DNA from: Sulfurimonas sp. | GTDB lineage: Bacteria; Campylobacterota; Campylobacteria; Campylobacterales; Sulfurimonadaceae | DNA: 20,497 bases | Reading direction: 5' to 3' | NCBI GenBank assembly: GCA_022712845.1 | Contig: JAFLJV010000076.1 | Coordinates: forward strand, 1-20,497 | Shown here: positions 7,832 to 15,070 of the stretch, in pieces | Layout: the number at the start of each line of letters is the position of its first letter | Position numbering within the stretch: the stretch's first letter is position 1 | The notes under the pieces: model-generated | Seen by the model: the letters and a program-made list of their open reading frames with translations, nothing else | What the model was told of the DNA's origin: nothing | The model's database searches: none | Program-made: the position numbers and the translations under genes

Positions 7832-7847
7832 TAGACTGAACGGTTTA
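7832..7847. promoter_or_regulatory. TetR-type operator 2
   Basis: TAGACTGAACGGTTTA matches operator 1 at 12 of 16 positions and keeps the outer half-site bases, but it is an imperfect palindrome. It starts three bases after the tetR stop codon, on the promoter side of the AhpD-like gene. Confidence 0.6.
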
Positions 7848-7849
7848 TT

Positions 7850-8422
7850 TTATGCTTTGAGTGATTTTAGATAACTTGTTAAGTGTCCTATTGATTGTAA
7901 ATATCTGTGTTTTGAGGATTGCTTAGGGCTTAGAGATAGATTGCCCCAGACTGTGCCTATGATAAATTCTGATAATGAGTCAGTATTTATATTTCTATGA
8001 AAAGTTGAATTGTCAAGTAGTGATTTTATTTTATTTTTCATATTTTTATAAATATTATTGATCTCAAATTCAAAATCTTTATCTACAGGAGACATCTCTT
8101 GATTTAGTCTATTTAAAGGACAGCCATACATCATCAATATATCTTTTTGTGAAATTCTTAAAATACTGCTAATAATAATATCTATTTCATGCTCATTATC
8201 AAGCTTTTTCAGTTGATAGAATTCATTCATTTTTGGAGAAATTCTTTCTTTTAAAACAGCAAGAACCATCTCTTTTTTTGAATTAAAGCAGTGATATAAA
8301 GAGCCCTTTGGAATACCACACTCTTTAAGTATCATTGACATACTTGTGCCGTTATAGCCATTAATATATACTAGTGCAAAAACCACGTCTAATATTTTAT
8401 CTCTTGTTGATTCTTTTTTCAT
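7850..8422 (-). CDS. TetR family transcriptional regulator
   Basis: This is a 190-residue protein. Residues 4-50 form the TetR DNA-binding domain: TRDKILDVVFALVYINGYNG, then MILKECGIPKGSLYHCFNSK, the recognition helix with the conserved G-LYH-F pattern. The C-terminal ligand-binding half includes YGCPLNRLNQEMS, close to the TetR_C domain of YcdC/AcuR-like regulators. It probably represses the AhpD-like gene just downstream through two palindromes in the 85-base gap. No such palindrome is seen before its own start. There is no ribosome binding site: TATACT lies seven bases before the ATG, which suggests leaderless translation. Confidence 0.88.
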   Translation of the reverse strand: MKKESTRDKILDVVFALVYINGYNGTSMSMILKECGIPKGSLYHCFNSKKEMVLAVLKERISPKMNEFYQLKKLDNEHEIDIIISSILRISQKDILMMYGCPLNRLNQEMSPVDKDFEFEINNIYKNMKNKIKSLLDNSTFHRNINTDSLSEFIIGTVWGNLSLSPKQSSKHRYLQSIGHLTSYLKSLKA

Positions 8423-8429
8423 AAGTGCT

Positions 8430-8435
8430 AGTATA
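8430..8435 (-). promoter_or_regulatory. -10 box for a possibly leaderless tetR mRNA
   Basis: TATACT is followed by exactly seven bases (AGCACTT) and then the ATG. That puts the expected first RNA base at or next to the start codon. An overlapping TATTAT at 8438-8433 would give a leader of a few bases. Neither allows a Shine-Dalgarno site. Confidence 0.45.
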
Positions 8436-8525
8436 ATATAAAGAGTTTAAGAAGCAAATATATTCTCAATATTTATATATGCTTGATTGACATTACTATA
8501 TTTTATTATATAAATTCTTTTTAAT

Positions 8526-9476
8526 TTATAAACTATTGTATACCAAAGATATCCATGTTTTAGCATCTATAAAATTCCACGTCCATGAATCCCAGCGTTT
8601 ATGCAAACCTTTTTCTTGAATAGATTCTAAACTCATACCACTTTGTTTATAACTTTGAACCTCTTTTGTTGTCTCTTCAAGCATATTTAAAAAAGTTGCT
8701 AATTCACTCATATTAGAAACTTTACCATGACCTGGAATAATAATAGTATCTTTAGGAAAGTTTTTTAAGATACTCTCTACACTTTTTATCATCCCTTTTA
8801 CATTTCCACCAAACTCTAAATCTATAAATGGAAACATACTGCTAAAATATAAATCTCCTAAATGTAGTACATTTGAGCTTTTAAAATAAACTATAATATC
8901 TCCAGATGTATGACTGTTTGGAAAGTGTATAAGTTCTATCTCTTCACCGTTGAAGTGTACTGCTGATTTAGTTGTAAAAGTGATGTCTGGTAAGCCAGCA
9001 GGTTTTGTTGCTGGAACTACCATATTAAAAGCTTTTACGGTTTGGTCATTTTTTAGTAGTTCACGTACACTTTTATGAGAAATTACAACTGCTTCATCAC
9101 CAAAATACTCATTTGTTCCAGTATGATCAAAATGCCAGTGAGTATTAATGAGGTATTTAACTTTTGCACAATCTTCACACTCACTTATAGTGTTTAAAAC
9201 CTTTTGGAGCTTATGGTGAAATCCTGGTAACATATCATCAACAACTAGTAAGCCTTCTTTACCAGACAAAACAGCCACATTTCCACCAGCAAAGCCATTT
9301 AATCCCATAACTACTGAAATATTTTTACTCACTTTTTGATGTCCAATTTTAATATCTTCTTTTGCTTCACTTGTGTGAGATTCAGCATGACTAGCACCAG
9401 CAAATGCTAAAGTACTACTTAATAGTAAAGAGCTTACTATGATTGTAAGAAAAGAGTTTAATTTTTTATAGTTCAA
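8526..9476 (-). CDS. Secreted metallo-beta-lactamase-fold hydrolase
   Basis: The protein has a signal peptide (NYKKLNSF, a long hydrophobic core, LAFAGA cleavage region), so it acts in the periplasm. All binuclear zinc ligands of the MBL fold are visible: HWHFDH, the His in NSHTSGD, the Asp in HLGDLYF and the His in IIPGHG. It resembles the SoxH-like/quinoprotein-relay group of MBL hydrolases found in sulfur oxidisers, whose substrates are uncertain. An ATG-initiated frame could begin at 9536. The AAAAGGA site placed before TTG at 9476, which is exactly where the signal peptide starts, supports the TTG start and 316 residues. It is not in an operon. Hydrolase class is sure, substrate unknown. 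Confidence 0.88.
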   Translation of the reverse strand: MNYKKLNSFLTIIVSSLLLSSTLAFAGASHAESHTSEAKEDIKIGHQKVSKNISVVMGLNGFAGGNVAVLSGKEGLLVVDDMLPGFHHKLQKVLNTISECEDCAKVKYLINTHWHFDHTGTNEYFGDEAVVISHKSVRELLKNDQTVKAFNMVVPATKPAGLPDITFTTKSAVHFNGEEIELIHFPNSHTSGDIIVYFKSSNVLHLGDLYFSSMFPFIDLEFGGNVKGMIKSVESILKNFPKDTIIIPGHGKVSNMSELATFLNMLEETTKEVQSYKQSGMSLESIQEKGLHKRWDSWTWNFIDAKTWISLVYNSL

Positions 9477-9633
9477 AACATATCCTTTTGATTTATTGTT
9501 AAATTTATACATTATGGTATCAAAAAATATTAACAATCACCATAGATAAGAATTCTATACTAAACTTCTCTAACCAAACAAGAGATAAAGTAAAAATCCC
9601 CTAAAATTAGGATAAATAATATAAAGAGATAAA

Positions 9634-10872
9634 ATGCAATTTTCTAAACTTGGGCTTTGCCAAAATATACAACAAGCACTTAAGAAAAATGCTTATATTA
9701 CTCCCACTCCTATTCAAGAAAAAGTTATCCCACTCGTACTAAAAAATCAGGACATCTTAGTAAAAGCCCAAACAGGAAGTGGTAAAACAGCTAGTTTTGT
9801 GTTACCTATTTTAGAGTATTTATCAAAAAAATCTACAGAAGGAAAAGCTAAGATAAAAGTGCTTGTTTTAACTCCAACAAGAGAGCTAACTATTCAGGTT
9901 GCACAGGCTTTTAGTACATTTGGTGAGTTTTTGCCTGTAAAACCAAAGGTTGTTAGTATTATCGGTGGTGAGAGTATAGGTGATCAGATATATAAAATCC
10001 AACAAGGTTGTGACATACTAGTGGCAACATCTGGGAGATTTCTTGATGTACTTAGTAAAAAACAGACTAACTTAGACAAGCTAGAGTTTTTTGTTTTAGA
10101 TGAAGCGGATAAAATGCTTGATTTTGGATTTGCACAAGAGCTTGATAATATACTAGAAGCCATTCCCAAAGAGCGTCAAAACTTACTTTTTTCTGCAACT
10201 TATCCTCCTAAAATGCAAGCTATCGCTTCAAGAATCACTTCCAATCCACTAGAAATTTTTATGCAAAATGAAGAACCTACAGTTTTAAGTATCACTCAGC
10301 GTGCCATAGAAGTTAACCGTGAAAATCGTGGAGCACTTCTTAAACATTTAATAAAAACTAAAAAATATAAAAGTGTACTTGTTTTTATGGCAAATAAAAG
10401 AGCTTCAGATAATATCGCACAAAAATTTAGAAACAAAGGTTTTGAAGCTTACTCGTTTAATGGTGATCTTGAACAAGAGGAGCGAAATGAAACATTAAAT
10501 GCTTTTAAAGATAAAAAGTTCAATATCCTTTTTGCAACAGATTTGGTATCAAGAGGAATAGATATTGATGATGTAGGATGTGTAGTAAATTTTGATTTGC
10601 CTCGTTCTCCAACAGACTATATTCACCGCATAGGTCGTACGGGTCGTGCAGGAAAAAAAGGAGTAGCTATTTCATTCATAGGGCATGAAGATACAGAGCA
10701 TTTTACTTTAATAGAGAAACGCTCACAGATAAAGTTGCAAAGAGAGCAGATACAAGGGTTTGAATTAACTGGAGATAAAATAGTTAAAGAAAAAGGCAAA
10801 GCACCAGTTAAAGGTAAAGGCAAAAGTAAAAAAGATAAAGCTAGAGAAAAAGCATTAAAAGAGGCTAAATAA
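9634..10872 (+). CDS. rhlE: DEAD-box ATP-dependent RNA helicase (RhlE type)
   Basis: The 412-residue protein carries the motifs in order: Phe and TPIQ (Q motif), AQTGSGKT (I), PTRELTIQ (Ia), TSGRFLD (Ib), DEAD (II), SAT (III), VFMANKRASD (IV), FATDLVSRGIDIDDV (V) and HRIGRTGRAGKKG (VI). A Lys-rich tail (KGKGKSKKDKAREK) follows, probably for RNA contact. It unwinds short RNA duplexes in rRNA maturation or mRNA decay. The start follows AAAGAGATAAA. It converges on yaeQ with an 18-base gap. Confidence 0.93.
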   Translation: MQFSKLGLCQNIQQALKKNAYITPTPIQEKVIPLVLKNQDILVKAQTGSGKTASFVLPILEYLSKKSTEGKAKIKVLVLTPTRELTIQVAQAFSTFGEFLPVKPKVVSIIGGESIGDQIYKIQQGCDILVATSGRFLDVLSKKQTNLDKLEFFVLDEADKMLDFGFAQELDNILEAIPKERQNLLFSATYPPKMQAIASRITSNPLEIFMQNEEPTVLSITQRAIEVNRENRGALLKHLIKTKKYKSVLVFMANKRASDNIAQKFRNKGFEAYSFNGDLEQEERNETLNAFKDKKFNILFATDLVSRGIDIDDVGCVVNFDLPRSPTDYIHRIGRTGRAGKKGVAISFIGHEDTEHFTLIEKRSQIKLQREQIQGFELTGDKIVKEKGKAPVKGKGKSKKDKAREKALKEAK

Positions 10873-10890
10873 ATAGTTTTATAAAAGTAT

Positions 10891-11421
10891 TTATTTCCAA
10901 ATAGCTTCAGTGATGATTATACTTTTTTCCTCACTTATTAAATTAAGCTCTCCATCACTTATATTTGCTTGTAGTGACATGGAACGCTCACTTAATTCTT
11001 GTATATTTCCATCTATATTTAAGTAGATAATACTAAGATTTTTAAATCTATTTAAAAGTTTTTTATTTTGTTTAAACCAGGGAGTAGCTATTCCCTCTTG
11101 ATATACATAAATTACTACTTTTTTAGAACGACCACAAGCTTTTTTGATTCTTTTTTCATCAGGTTGACCCAAATCTATCCAAAGTAAAATATCCCCACTT
11201 AAATCTTTTTGCCATAAATCAGGCTCATCATCTTGAGATATCCCTTTACAGAAAACCAAATCTTTATCTGCATTAAACACAAATGCAAGTAATCGTGCCA
11301 TTAGTCTTAGGTTATTTTCTGATGGATGCTTTGCAAGTGTTAAATTATGCTCTGCGTAATAGTTAGTATCCATGTTGGCAATATTGATATTAGCTTTATA
11401 GATTGTTGCATTTGCTGCCAT
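10891..11421 (-). CDS. yaeQ: YaeQ family protein
   Basis: The 176-residue length and the family signatures are all present: the opening MAANATIYKANINIANMD, HPSENNLRLMARLLAFVFNA, EPDLWQKDLSGDILLWIDLG and DEKRIKKACGRSKKVVIYVY. YaeQ has a PD-(D/E)XK nuclease-like fold, and its cellular role is unclear; E. coli YaeQ was linked to RfaH-like suppression. The ribosome binding site (CGAGA) is weak. It is convergent with the helicase gene. Confidence 0.92.
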   Translation of the reverse strand: MAANATIYKANINIANMDTNYYAEHNLTLAKHPSENNLRLMARLLAFVFNADKDLVFCKGISQDDEPDLWQKDLSGDILLWIDLGQPDEKRIKKACGRSKKVVIYVYQEGIATPWFKQNKKLLNRFKNLSIIYLNIDGNIQELSERSMSLQANISDGELNLISEEKSIIITEAIWK

Positions 11422-11525
11422 TTTTTCTCGTTTTTATAAATTTTAAAAAGTATAGCAGATAATATTATTTAAAAAGTGAAAATTATTTATTGGAGTACGG
11501 ATTGTAGAAGTAAATTTAAGAGTAT

Positions 11526-11602
<77 letters not shown>

Positions 11603-11630
11603 ATATTTTGTCGATAGTAGTGTAGAAAGC

Positions 11631-11650
11631 CAAGTAGCATAAGCTACTTG
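11631..11650 (-). terminator. Hairpin between cspA and tRNA-fMet
   Basis: CAAGTAGC (11631-11638) and GCTACTTG (11643-11650) form a perfect 8-bp stem with a four-base loop, nine bases after the cspA stop. On the minus strand only GGCTTTCT follows, so the T run is poor. It may be a weak terminator or a 3'-end stabiliser with read-through into the tRNA. Confidence 0.55.
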
Positions 11651-11659
11651 AAAAAAAGA

Positions 11660-11878
11660 TTACAGACCTGTAACGTTTTCTGCTTGTGGGCCTTTTTCGC
11701 CTTCACCGATTTCGAAAGTAACTCTTTGACCTTCGTCTAGTGATACACGACCACCAGTTGTGTTATTGATTTGACGAAAGTGTACAAATACATCTTTCCC
11801 GCCATCTTCTTGTTCGATAAATCCAAAACCTTTTTCGCTATTAAACCATTTTACTGTTCCGTTTGTTAATGTTGCCAT
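11660..11878 (-). CDS. cspA: Cold-shock protein (CspA family)
   Basis: This 72-residue single cold-shock domain has both RNA-binding motifs: RNP1 KGFGFI (residues 16-21) in [18 protein letters not shown], and RNP2 VFVHF (residues 30-34). Such proteins melt mRNA structure and act as RNA chaperones in the cytoplasm. It ends [10 protein letters not shown], as usual. AAGGAAT precedes the ATG. The upstream region holds a strong TATAAT about 145 bases away and a perfect 15-base palindrome, suggesting leader-based control like that of other csp genes. Confidence 0.96.
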   Translation of the reverse strand: MATLTNGTVKWFNSEKGFGFIEQEDGGKDVFVHFRQINNTTGGRVSLDEGQRVTFEIGEGEKGPQAENVTGL

Positions 11879-11896
11879 TTTTATTCCTTGTTTTTT

Positions 11897-11911
11897 TGAG
11901 TAAATTACTCA
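11897..11911. promoter_or_regulatory. Perfect palindrome in the cspA leader
   Basis: TGAGTAAATTACTCA has 7-bp arms around one central base, about 20 bases before the cspA start codon and next to its ribosome binding site. As RNA it could form a TGAGT/ACTCA stem with a five-base loop. As DNA it could be an operator. Confidence 0.5.
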
Positions 11912-12022
11912 TGAATTAAAAGTATAATAAAAGTTTTCTTTTAGGCGTAATGTACTGTTAACGGAAAGTCATCAATATAAAGCAGACTAAAGATATAATT
12001 TGAATCATCTTTTCTTGGCGGA

Positions 12023-12028
12023 ATTATA
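12023..12028 (-). promoter_or_regulatory. -10 box giving a long cspA leader
   Basis: TATAAT in GCTATAATTCC on the minus strand follows an AT-rich tract with spaced T runs. RNA from here would start near 12016 and carry a leader of about 137 nt, similar in length to classical cspA leaders. A nearer, weaker box (TATTAT/TTATAC around 11920-11928) could give a short leader instead. Confidence 0.5.
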
Positions 12029-12080
12029 GCTTAATAAAAGTTAAAGTTCAAGGAGTATTTTATTTTACAACAAAATGAGT

Positions 12081-12089
12081 TGTTATTAT
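12081..12089 (+). promoter_or_regulatory. Candidate extended -10 box for the hemerythrin gene
   Basis: TGTTATTAT gives TGN plus TATTAT, about 30 bases before the start codon. A consensus TATAAT at 11994-11999 on the same strand is a second option with a leader of about 115 bases. No reading frame lies in 11879-12119. Confidence 0.4.
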
Positions 12090-12119
12090 GCTAGTATATC
12101 AGACTAAATGGAGGCTTAT

Positions 12120-12524
12120 ATGATTAATCGTAATGATATACCACTAGTCTCACTTGAGAGCATGAATGAAACTCATTTCCAAGAGATAGAAATAATAAAT
12201 ATACTGCTGGAACAATTTAATATTAAAGCAGATTTTGACACTATTTCAACAAGCTTTGATAACTTACTTGAGCATATGCAACAACATTTTGCTGGAGAAG
12301 AGAAACTTATGAAAGAGATTCAATACCCTTCATTAAATATGCATAAAGCAGACCACGACAAAGTTCTCAATCAAGCACGATATACCGAAATGCAATGGCG
12401 AAATAAAAAAGATGTAGAGATTTTAAGAGAGTATATAGAGGATGATGTTTTAGAATGGTTAGATCAGCATATAAAAGCGATGGATACACCAATGGCAGAT
12501 TTTATTTTAGAGTTTAATAAATAG
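12120..12524 (+). CDS. Bacteriohemerythrin
   Basis: This is a cytoplasmic four-helix di-iron oxygen-binding protein of 134 residues. All seven iron ligands can be placed: His19, His56 and Glu60 (HFAGEEKLM), His75 and His79 (HKADHD), His117 and Asp122 (WLDQHIKAMD). The family is common in microaerophilic Campylobacterota, where it binds or buffers oxygen. An ATG at 12108 is in frame, but GGAGG (12110-12114) sits at ideal spacing from the ATG at 12120. It converges on the zinc-finger gene with a four-base gap. Confidence 0.93.
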   Translation: MINRNDIPLVSLESMNETHFQEIEIINILLEQFNIKADFDTISTSFDNLLEHMQQHFAGEEKLMKEIQYPSLNMHKADHDKVLNQARYTEMQWRNKKDVEILREYIEDDVLEWLDQHIKAMDTPMADFILEFNK

Positions 12525-12544
12525 TTTATTATAAACTTAACTCT
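12509..12544. terminator. Nested hairpin between convergent genes
   Basis: AGAGTT (12509-12514) and AACTCT (12539-12544) enclose GTTTA/TAAAC (12524-12536). The structure spans both stop codons and could stop transcription from either side. It is AT-rich and has no T run. Confidence 0.35.
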
Positions 12545-12873
12545 TGTTTGCAACTAACACAGTGTGATGACTCAGGAACTAACATCAGTCTCTCAAATAA
12601 AATATCCTCTTCACACTCCATACAAATTCCATAGTCATCTCTATCTACTTTTTTAGAAGCATAGGTTAATTTGTTTAATCTGATGCTTGCCTCACTTAAT
12701 GCATGCATATTAATCTGTTGTTCTTGTATCATCTCTTGACGAGTTAACCTTCCAATGGAGACATCGGGAGAGATAGGTTTGGTTTTTTCTTCTAGTTCCC
12801 TTATCTCTTTTTTTATAAGTTCTATATCTTGGGTGATTTTATTTTTTATCTTTTGTAGTTGTACTGAATCCAT
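12529..12873 (-). CDS. DksA/TraR-type zinc-finger protein
   Basis: The 114-residue protein begins with a charged coiled coil (residues 3-30, QLQKIKNKITQDIELIKKE) and ends in a four-cysteine finger, CMECEEDILFERL then HCVSCKQE (CxxC-17-CxxC). This matches the DksA/TraR family, which binds the RNA polymerase secondary channel. It is shorter than E. coli DksA, and the coiled-coil tip lacks a clear DxxDxA motif, so true DksA function is unsure. It lies 22 bases downstream of a 48-residue basic protein on the same strand and has no visible ribosome binding site. Confidence 0.8.
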   Translation of the reverse strand: MDSVQLQKIKNKITQDIELIKKEIRELEEKTKPISPDVSIGRLTRQEMIQEQQINMHALSEASIRLNKLTYASKKVDRDDYGICMECEEDILFERLMLVPESSHCVSCKQELSL

Positions 12874-12895
12874 AGTAAATTATTTTTAAAAATAT

Positions 12896-13042
12896 TTAAT
12901 CAGTATTTGAAGTTGTTGGTGCATCTTGCTCTTGTGTTTCATCGCCTTTTTGAGCTAGTTTTTTCTTACGCTTTTCCTCTTTTTTCTTTTCTTTTTCTAT
13001 CTCACGAGCTCGTTTTTCATAACTGTAGTTTGTTTTAGCCAT
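12896..13042 (-). CDS. 48-residue charged protein (MAKTNYSYEKR family)
   Basis: The reading frame gives MAKTNYSYEKRAREIEKEKK, then a run of Lys/Glu/Arg and an acidic, Thr-rich tail ending SNTD. I recognise the N-terminus as a small conserved bacterial protein family of unknown function. The central part is likely one long helix able to bind nucleic acid. TAGGATT precedes the ATG. It begins 28 bases after a terminator and is followed by the zinc-finger gene on the same strand. It is short enough to be missed by length-filtered annotation. Confidence 0.75.
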   Translation of the reverse strand: MAKTNYSYEKRAREIEKEKKKEEKRKKKLAQKGDETQEQDAPTTSNTD

Positions 13043-13070
13043 TAGTAATCCTATTTTTTAGTATTTTATA

Positions 13071-13101
13071 AAAAAAGATCAACAAAAGAGTGATCTTTTT
13101 T
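13071..13101 (-). terminator. Terminator after the 33-aa gene
   Basis: AAAAAAGATCA (13071-13081) and TGATCTTTTTT (13091-13101) are perfect 11-bp arms with a nine-base loop, with T runs on either strand. It starts four bases after the 33-residue gene stop and separates it from the 48-residue gene. Confidence 0.85.
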
Positions 13102-13105
13102 GTAT

Positions 13106-13207
13106 CTAACCTTGAGCTTTTTTCGCCTTTTTTTCATTGCGTTTTTCTTTTAAGGTTTTTGTTGCTGTTTTCTTAACCGATTTTTTAGCGTCTTGACCTT
13201 TTGCCAT
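13106..13207 (-). CDS. 33-residue lysine-rich protein
   Basis: The frame reads MAKGQDAKKSVKKTATKTLK, then EKRNEKKAKKAQG and a TAG stop. Fourteen of 33 residues are Lys or Arg. A strong AAAGGAGAG site before the ATG and a dedicated terminator after the stop argue that it is a real gene. The composition resembles small ribosome- or DNA-associated proteins. I do not know a function. Confidence 0.7.
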   Translation of the reverse strand: MAKGQDAKKSVKKTATKTLKEKRNEKKAKKAQG

Positions 13208-13333
13208 AATCTCTCCTTTGATTCAAATTTGTTATTTATGCCACTTGCTTGTATTGTATACGACTTACGCTTAAAGATAGCGTTTTTTAATAAGTTGATG
13301 TGACCTTAAATACAATATCGATATCATGTCATT

Positions 13334-13606
13334 ATGAAAACAGTCTCACTTACACTACTACTAATTTTTTTGACAATAAACCTTTATGCTGATAAAAATT
13401 GGATTGAAATAGAACCAATAAATAAAACTAAAACAGCAAAACCAAAGACTAAGCTCGATATTAATTTATCTCAAATAGAACCTGTAAATAAAATAATTAA
13501 AAATGTTACAGTTTTTAAACAATTGCTTGATTCAACGAGTAAAAAAGAAAAAATAGACAAAAATGATAAAAATTGGATTATTCTTAACAACGAGAATGTT
13601 AAATGA
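13334..13606 (+). CDS. Small exported protein with WIEIEP-type repeats
   Basis: The 90-residue protein has a signal peptide (MKTVSLTLLLIFLTINLYA, cut before DKNW). The mature part holds related segments: DKNWIEIEPINK right after the cut, LSQIEPVNK in the middle and DKNWIILNN at the end. It is Lys/Asn-rich with no cysteine. I do not recognise the family; it is probably periplasmic. No clear ribosome binding site is seen. Its TGA stop overlaps the next start (ATGA), so the exonuclease gene is translationally coupled to it. Confidence 0.65.
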   Translation: MKTVSLTLLLIFLTINLYADKNWIEIEPINKTKTAKPKTKLDINLSQIEPVNKIIKNVTVFKQLLDSTSKKEKIDKNDKNWIILNNENVK

Positions 13607-14151
13607 TAATTTTAGATTTTGAGACAAACTCCTCAAATATCCATGATGTAATTGAAGTGGCTGCTTTTCGCGTTGAGCTTATAGGTAGTGAGTACGGGGT
13701 GCCCTTGGGGTATAAAGTACAAGACACTTTTCATCGTTACTATTTTTCAGAGTATGAAGTAAATCCACATGCTCTAGCTGTACATAAACTCTCTCCCGAT
13801 AGACTAGAACGATTAAGAAAAGATGTAGATTATGAAGAGTACTTTGAAGATGATACAGACTTTATAGAGTTTTGTAAAAACACCAAAACTTTAGTTGCTC
13901 ATAATATATCTTTTGAGTTAAGACACATCGGAGATTTAGTCTCATTTGAAAATCACTTTTGTACCATGAAAGAGAATAAAAAAATTGTTAAAGCCACTAA
14001 TGTTAAAGGTAATTTAAAAAATCCAAAACTTATTGAAACTTGTGCATACTATAACATCGAGTTTGATGATGAACAGTATCATAGTGCTATATATGACGTT
14101 ACTAAAACTTTGGAGATTCTAAATATAATGGACGATCTAGTACAAATATAA
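13603..14151 (+). CDS. DEDDh-type 3'-5' exonuclease
   Basis: The 182-residue protein resembles the DnaQ/epsilon exonuclease domain. Exo I is ILDFETN with Asp5 and Glu7. Exo II is LVAHNISFELRH, where the usual Asp is Glu. Exo III is YHSAIYDVTKTLEI with the His-x4-Asp of the DEDDh class. It is a stand-alone nuclease domain, so it could proofread, trim RNA or act in repair. The start overlaps the preceding stop (ATGA). The family is clear; the substrate is not. Confidence 0.83.
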   Translation: MIILDFETNSSNIHDVIEVAAFRVELIGSEYGVPLGYKVQDTFHRYYFSEYEVNPHALAVHKLSPDRLERLRKDVDYEEYFEDDTDFIEFCKNTKTLVAHNISFELRHIGDLVSFENHFCTMKENKKIVKATNVKGNLKNPKLIETCAYYNIEFDDEQYHSAIYDVTKTLEILNIMDDLVQI

Positions 14152-14164
14152 CTTTTTATATATT

Positions 14165-14479
14165 TTATACTATATTCATCTCCATATCATCTAATTCATC
14201 AAGAGTTGGTTGAGTTAACTTTGCATGACACCCATTGATCTCTTCTTCTAAATGTTTATCTATATAACGATTATCACGGATAGCTGAATAGATTCCGATA
14301 TCAATAGTTTCGTTATCTTTAATAAAGGTATCAAAAATGTCATTTAGTATATATAAATCTTTTGTTTCTTTTGCAACCTTGATAATATGTGTTCTGTCCC
14401 TCCACAACTCTGATATAGAATTTCCTTTAATAATTGCATCTACTGAATCTTGCATCTCTTGTATATAATGTATATGCAT
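14165..14479 (-). CDS. Hypothetical protein, 104 residues
   Basis: This is an acidic, helical, soluble protein beginning MHIHYIQEMQDSVDAIIKGN and ending DELDDMEMNIV. It has no signal peptide, membrane segment or motif I recognise. AAAGGATA precedes the ATG at good spacing, supporting the start. It converges on the exonuclease gene (13-base gap) and diverges from ytoQ across a spacer with an 11-bp inverted repeat. Confidence 0.6.
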   Translation of the reverse strand: MHIHYIQEMQDSVDAIIKGNSISELWRDRTHIIKVAKETKDLYILNDIFDTFIKDNETIDIGIYSAIRDNRYIDKHLEEEINGCHAKLTQPTLDELDDMEMNIV

Positions 14480-14530
14480 AACATATCCTTTTTTGCTTTC
14501 TTTAACTAATTATAACAATATATTGTATTT

Positions 14531-14567
14531 TTAATAGTATGGTTTTTAAAGTAATTCATACTATTAA
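14531..14567. repeat. Perfect 11-bp inverted repeat in a divergent spacer
   Basis: TTAATAGTATG (14531-14541) and CATACTATTAA (14557-14567) are exact complements around 15 bases. They lie between the divergent 104-residue gene and ytoQ. It could be an operator shared by both promoters or an RNA stem. No T run follows on either strand to make it a clear terminator. Confidence 0.6.
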
Positions 14568-14638
14568 TATTTAAAATATTCTAATTTTAGGGATTATTAG
14601 TGATAATATGAACTCTAAACTAATAACAAGGAATTAAT

Positions 14639-15070
14639 ATGTATACAGTATATCTCGCAGGAGAAATCCATTCTAACTGGAGAGAAGAAATTATAGAGGG
14701 ATGTAAAGATTGTGATATCAAATTTCTTACACCTGAGAGTGACCATGCTAGTAGTGATGACATCGGTAAAAATGTAGTGGGAGACCAAAAAAGTGACTTT
14801 TACAACGATCATGTAAGTGCAAAAATAAACTCTATGAGAAGTCATACTTATATCAAACAATCAGATATAGTAGTTGTAAGATTTGGCGAAAAATATAAAC
14901 AGTTCAATGCTGCCTTTGATGCTGGATATGCAGTTGCACAAGAGAAGAAACTCATAGTGATTCATCCTGAGGAATTTATACATGCACTAAAAGAGATTGA
15001 CGCAGCAGCATCAGCGGTTGTAAGTTCTCAGTCTCAGGTTGTTGAGGTGCTTAAATATTTGGTGAAGTAA
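14639..15070 (+). CDS. ytoQ: YtoQ family protein
   Basis: The 143-residue protein begins MYTVYLAGEIHSNWREEII and contains LTPESDHASSDDIG, VRFGEKYKQFNAAFDAGYA and an HPEEFIHALKEIDAAA tail, all typical of YtoQ. The fold resembles nucleoside 2-deoxyribosyltransferases (the LAGE and FDAGYA positions). The activity is not established. AAGGAATTA precedes the ATG. It is probably a single-gene unit with a GATAAT box near 14602. Confidence 0.88.
   Translation: MYTVYLAGEIHSNWREEIIEGCKDCDIKFLTPESDHASSDDIGKNVVGDQKSDFYNDHVSAKINSMRSHTYIKQSDIVVVRFGEKYKQFNAAFDAGYAVAQEKKLIVIHPEEFIHALKEIDAAASAVVSSQSQVVEVLKYLVK

Noticed and set aside
9984..10823. Two serine/proline-rich minus-strand frames inside the RNA helicase gene
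   Set aside because: They are shadows of conserved helicase motifs on the plus strand.
14615..14860. 81-codon minus-strand frame over the 5' end of ytoQ
   Set aside because: It is antisense to a well-matched YtoQ protein and has no supporting start signal.
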